Below, piece by piece: positions 62,847 through 64,000 of a DNA stretch of 64,000 bases. This DNA comes from Panagrolaimus kolymaensis (lineage: Eukaryota > Nematoda > Chromadorea > Rhabditida > Panagrolaimidae), in contig JAJQJQ010000008.1 in the NCBI GenBank assembly GCA_028622995.1, positions 4,464,001 to 4,528,000 on the forward strand, given 5' to 3'. The translations under genes and the position numbers were made by a program. Below the pieces are notes generated by a model, which worked only from the letters and a program-made list of their open reading frames with translations, had not been told where the DNA came from and did not search any database. Position 1 is the first letter of the stretch. Every line of letters begins with the position of its first letter.

Positions 62847-64000
62847 TTATTTCTTTTCTTGAAGTTTTGATGATTCATCTTTTGGTTTTTCAATGTTGTT
62901 ATTTTCGACTTCAGAAATTACAGGAGTTGCTTTGATTTCAGGTGCTTGAGGTTGATCGACGAAAGCTTCTTTGATTTCAACATTCTTTTTTTCTTCAACT
63001 TTCATAGCATGATGATCGTCTTCTTGAGTTCCATCTTCTTTAAGCTTTTCATCCTTCTTTGCTGGTGATGCTTCCTGTTTTGGTTCATCTTTTGGCTTTT
63101 CATTCTTGACTTGAGAGATTGCTGGAGGATGGTTGATTTGAGGTGCTTTATCTTGGTCAGTAGCTTCTTTAAGTGTAGTTGTTGCTTCGTCCTTCTTTTC
63201 TGATTTCACTTCTTTTGGTTTTGATCCAATCTATAAAAGCTTTCATTATAGTACATTTTTAGATTAAAATATGGTGGTACCTTGGGCTTTGAGCATGTGC
63301 AACCAAGCTTCCAAAATGGCATGATTAATCTTCCCCAACAAAAATTATTACTAACCTCTTCATGTCCATTAGCAAAATCTTCCAATTTTTCTTTTGGTGA
63401 AATAATAGGTGAATCATGTGAATCATTGGCAGATGTAAAATTAATTACACGTGCAGCAGCATCGATTACAGGTGAAGAAGATAAAGCTGTATCAAGTTTC
63501 TTTTTGGATGGAGGCATGGCTTCACCAATCATTTCTTTTGAATCAACTTTTTCTTTATTTCCTTGTTGTTTTCCATTTTTATCATGAGTCAAATGACCAT
63601 CAGCAGGAGAAGATTTGGATGCTTGTTTGAGAAGTTCAAGTTCTTCAGCAGAAAAAGAATTTAGTACAGGAGTTTTAGATGGAGGAGGAGGAGATGCAAA
63701 ATCAAAAAGAGAAACAAATTCAGTAGGACGTCCTTTGAAAGCCACGGAATTTTCTATGATTGGTGTCGCTGTTGATGCTGGCGAAATTGATGAATCGGTC
63801 ATAGTCTGAAAAAACATCTAAAAATTAATGGAATTCAAAGTTAGTTGCCCTTATAACTCAAATACTCACGTAAAAAACTTACAGCAGCTGGAGGTGGACA
63901 TGACATATCAAAGAAACCATGCATTGGTGGAGCAAAAGATGTTTCAAAAGCTTTAAAGTAATAACAATCAAGATCATATGGTTTTCCACTGATTAAAGCA
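62847..64000 (-). CDS. Low-complexity acidic/Lys-rich protein, 3' part (5' end outside window)
   Basis: The gene enters from the right edge. The edge exon (64000 to about 63880) reads ISGKPYDLDCYYFKAFE and MHGFFDMSCPPPAA, then a GTAAGT donor. The next exon (from about 63806, after TTTTTTCAG) reads TMTDSSISPASTATPIIENS, FVSLFDFASPPPPSKTP, AEELELLKQASK, and ends near HEE. After an intron, IGSKPKEVKSEKKDEATTTL begins a Lys/Glu/Pro/Ala-rich tail with a repeated PQI/PEI..PVIS-V-E/KNEKPKDE unit, to the stop at 62849-62847. A cassette around 63353-63285 (LGCTCSKPK) may be an alternative exon. Most of the sequence is predicted disordered, and I do not recognise the family. Confidence 0.6.

Noticed and set aside
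1..64000. CRISPR arrays, bacterial operons, riboswitches or horizontally acquired bacterial genes
   Set aside because: No spaced direct-repeat arrays or Shine-Dalgarno organised genes; all credible genes have eukaryotic introns or belong to eukaryotic mobile elements.

Overview
This window looks like an AT-rich nematode nuclear genome. Genes have short GT-AG introns (mostly 40-100 bp), AATAAA-type 3' ends and acceptor-like TTTTCAG/TTTTTAG sequences just before several start codons, as expected for trans-splicing. The gene content also points to a nematode: serpentine chemoreceptor-like genes, a transthyretin-like secreted protein, a WAGO-type Argonaute without catalytic residues, a FAT-1/FAT-2-type desaturase, BTB and CUB/VWA proteins, and a BEL/Pao element with a phlebovirus-like glycoprotein. 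I cannot name the species.

Layout. 0.6-3.2 kb: two minus-strand chemoreceptor paralogues, one with an in-frame stop. 3.5-5.9 kb: an apparently intact acid sphingomyelinase-type gene (minus); a second, probably broken one lies at 15.8-18.7 kb (plus). 8.5 kb: a small charged amphipathic-helix protein. 10-11.2 kb: an unrecognised nematode-type gene. 12.4-15.1 kb: a METTL13-type dual methyltransferase (minus). 19.1-19.6 kb: a TTR-like gene. 20-22.1 kb: a degenerate ClpB/torsin-like AAA+ protein fused to two LC8 dynein-light-chain-like domains. 23.8-25 kb: a frameshifted BTB gene. 25.1-34.8 kb: a full-length BEL/Pao retroelement with identical LTRs and one 2835-residue gag-pol-env frame. 36.2-38.7 kb: a head-to-tail double Hsp70, with a degenerate first unit and a canonical ATPase domain second. 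42.3-44.1 kb: a desaturase with an antisense tRNA-Lys(CTT) in an intron. 44.8-51.8 kb: three tandem CUB/VWA genes in different states of decay, followed by a tiny secreted-peptide frame. 52.8-56.5 kb: a WAGO-type Argonaute (minus). 57-61.1 kb: a gene-free repeat-rich block. 61.1-62.2 kb: a small secreted, possibly membrane-anchored cysteine-rich gene carrying a MITE in an intron. 62.8-64 kb: the 3' part of a low-complexity acidic/lysine-rich gene.

Mobile DNA is abundant and several insertions can be read to the base from their target-site duplications: an hAT derivative (8-bp TSD) next to the BTB gene, an hAT-like MITE made of CGGAAA units (8-bp TSD), two members of a CACAGCG-terminus MITE family (4-bp TSD), a TTAA/TA MITE, a long inverted-repeat element, and the LTR element (5-bp TSD). 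The strongest candidates for undescribed biology are the two unusual chaperone-derived architectures (pseudo-AAA+/LC8-LC8 and pseudo-Hsp70/Hsp70) and the Gn-Gc-like two-part envelope region of the retroelement. Several genes carry single disruptions. True decay is likely for some, but homopolymer assembly error cannot be excluded for the one-base shifts.
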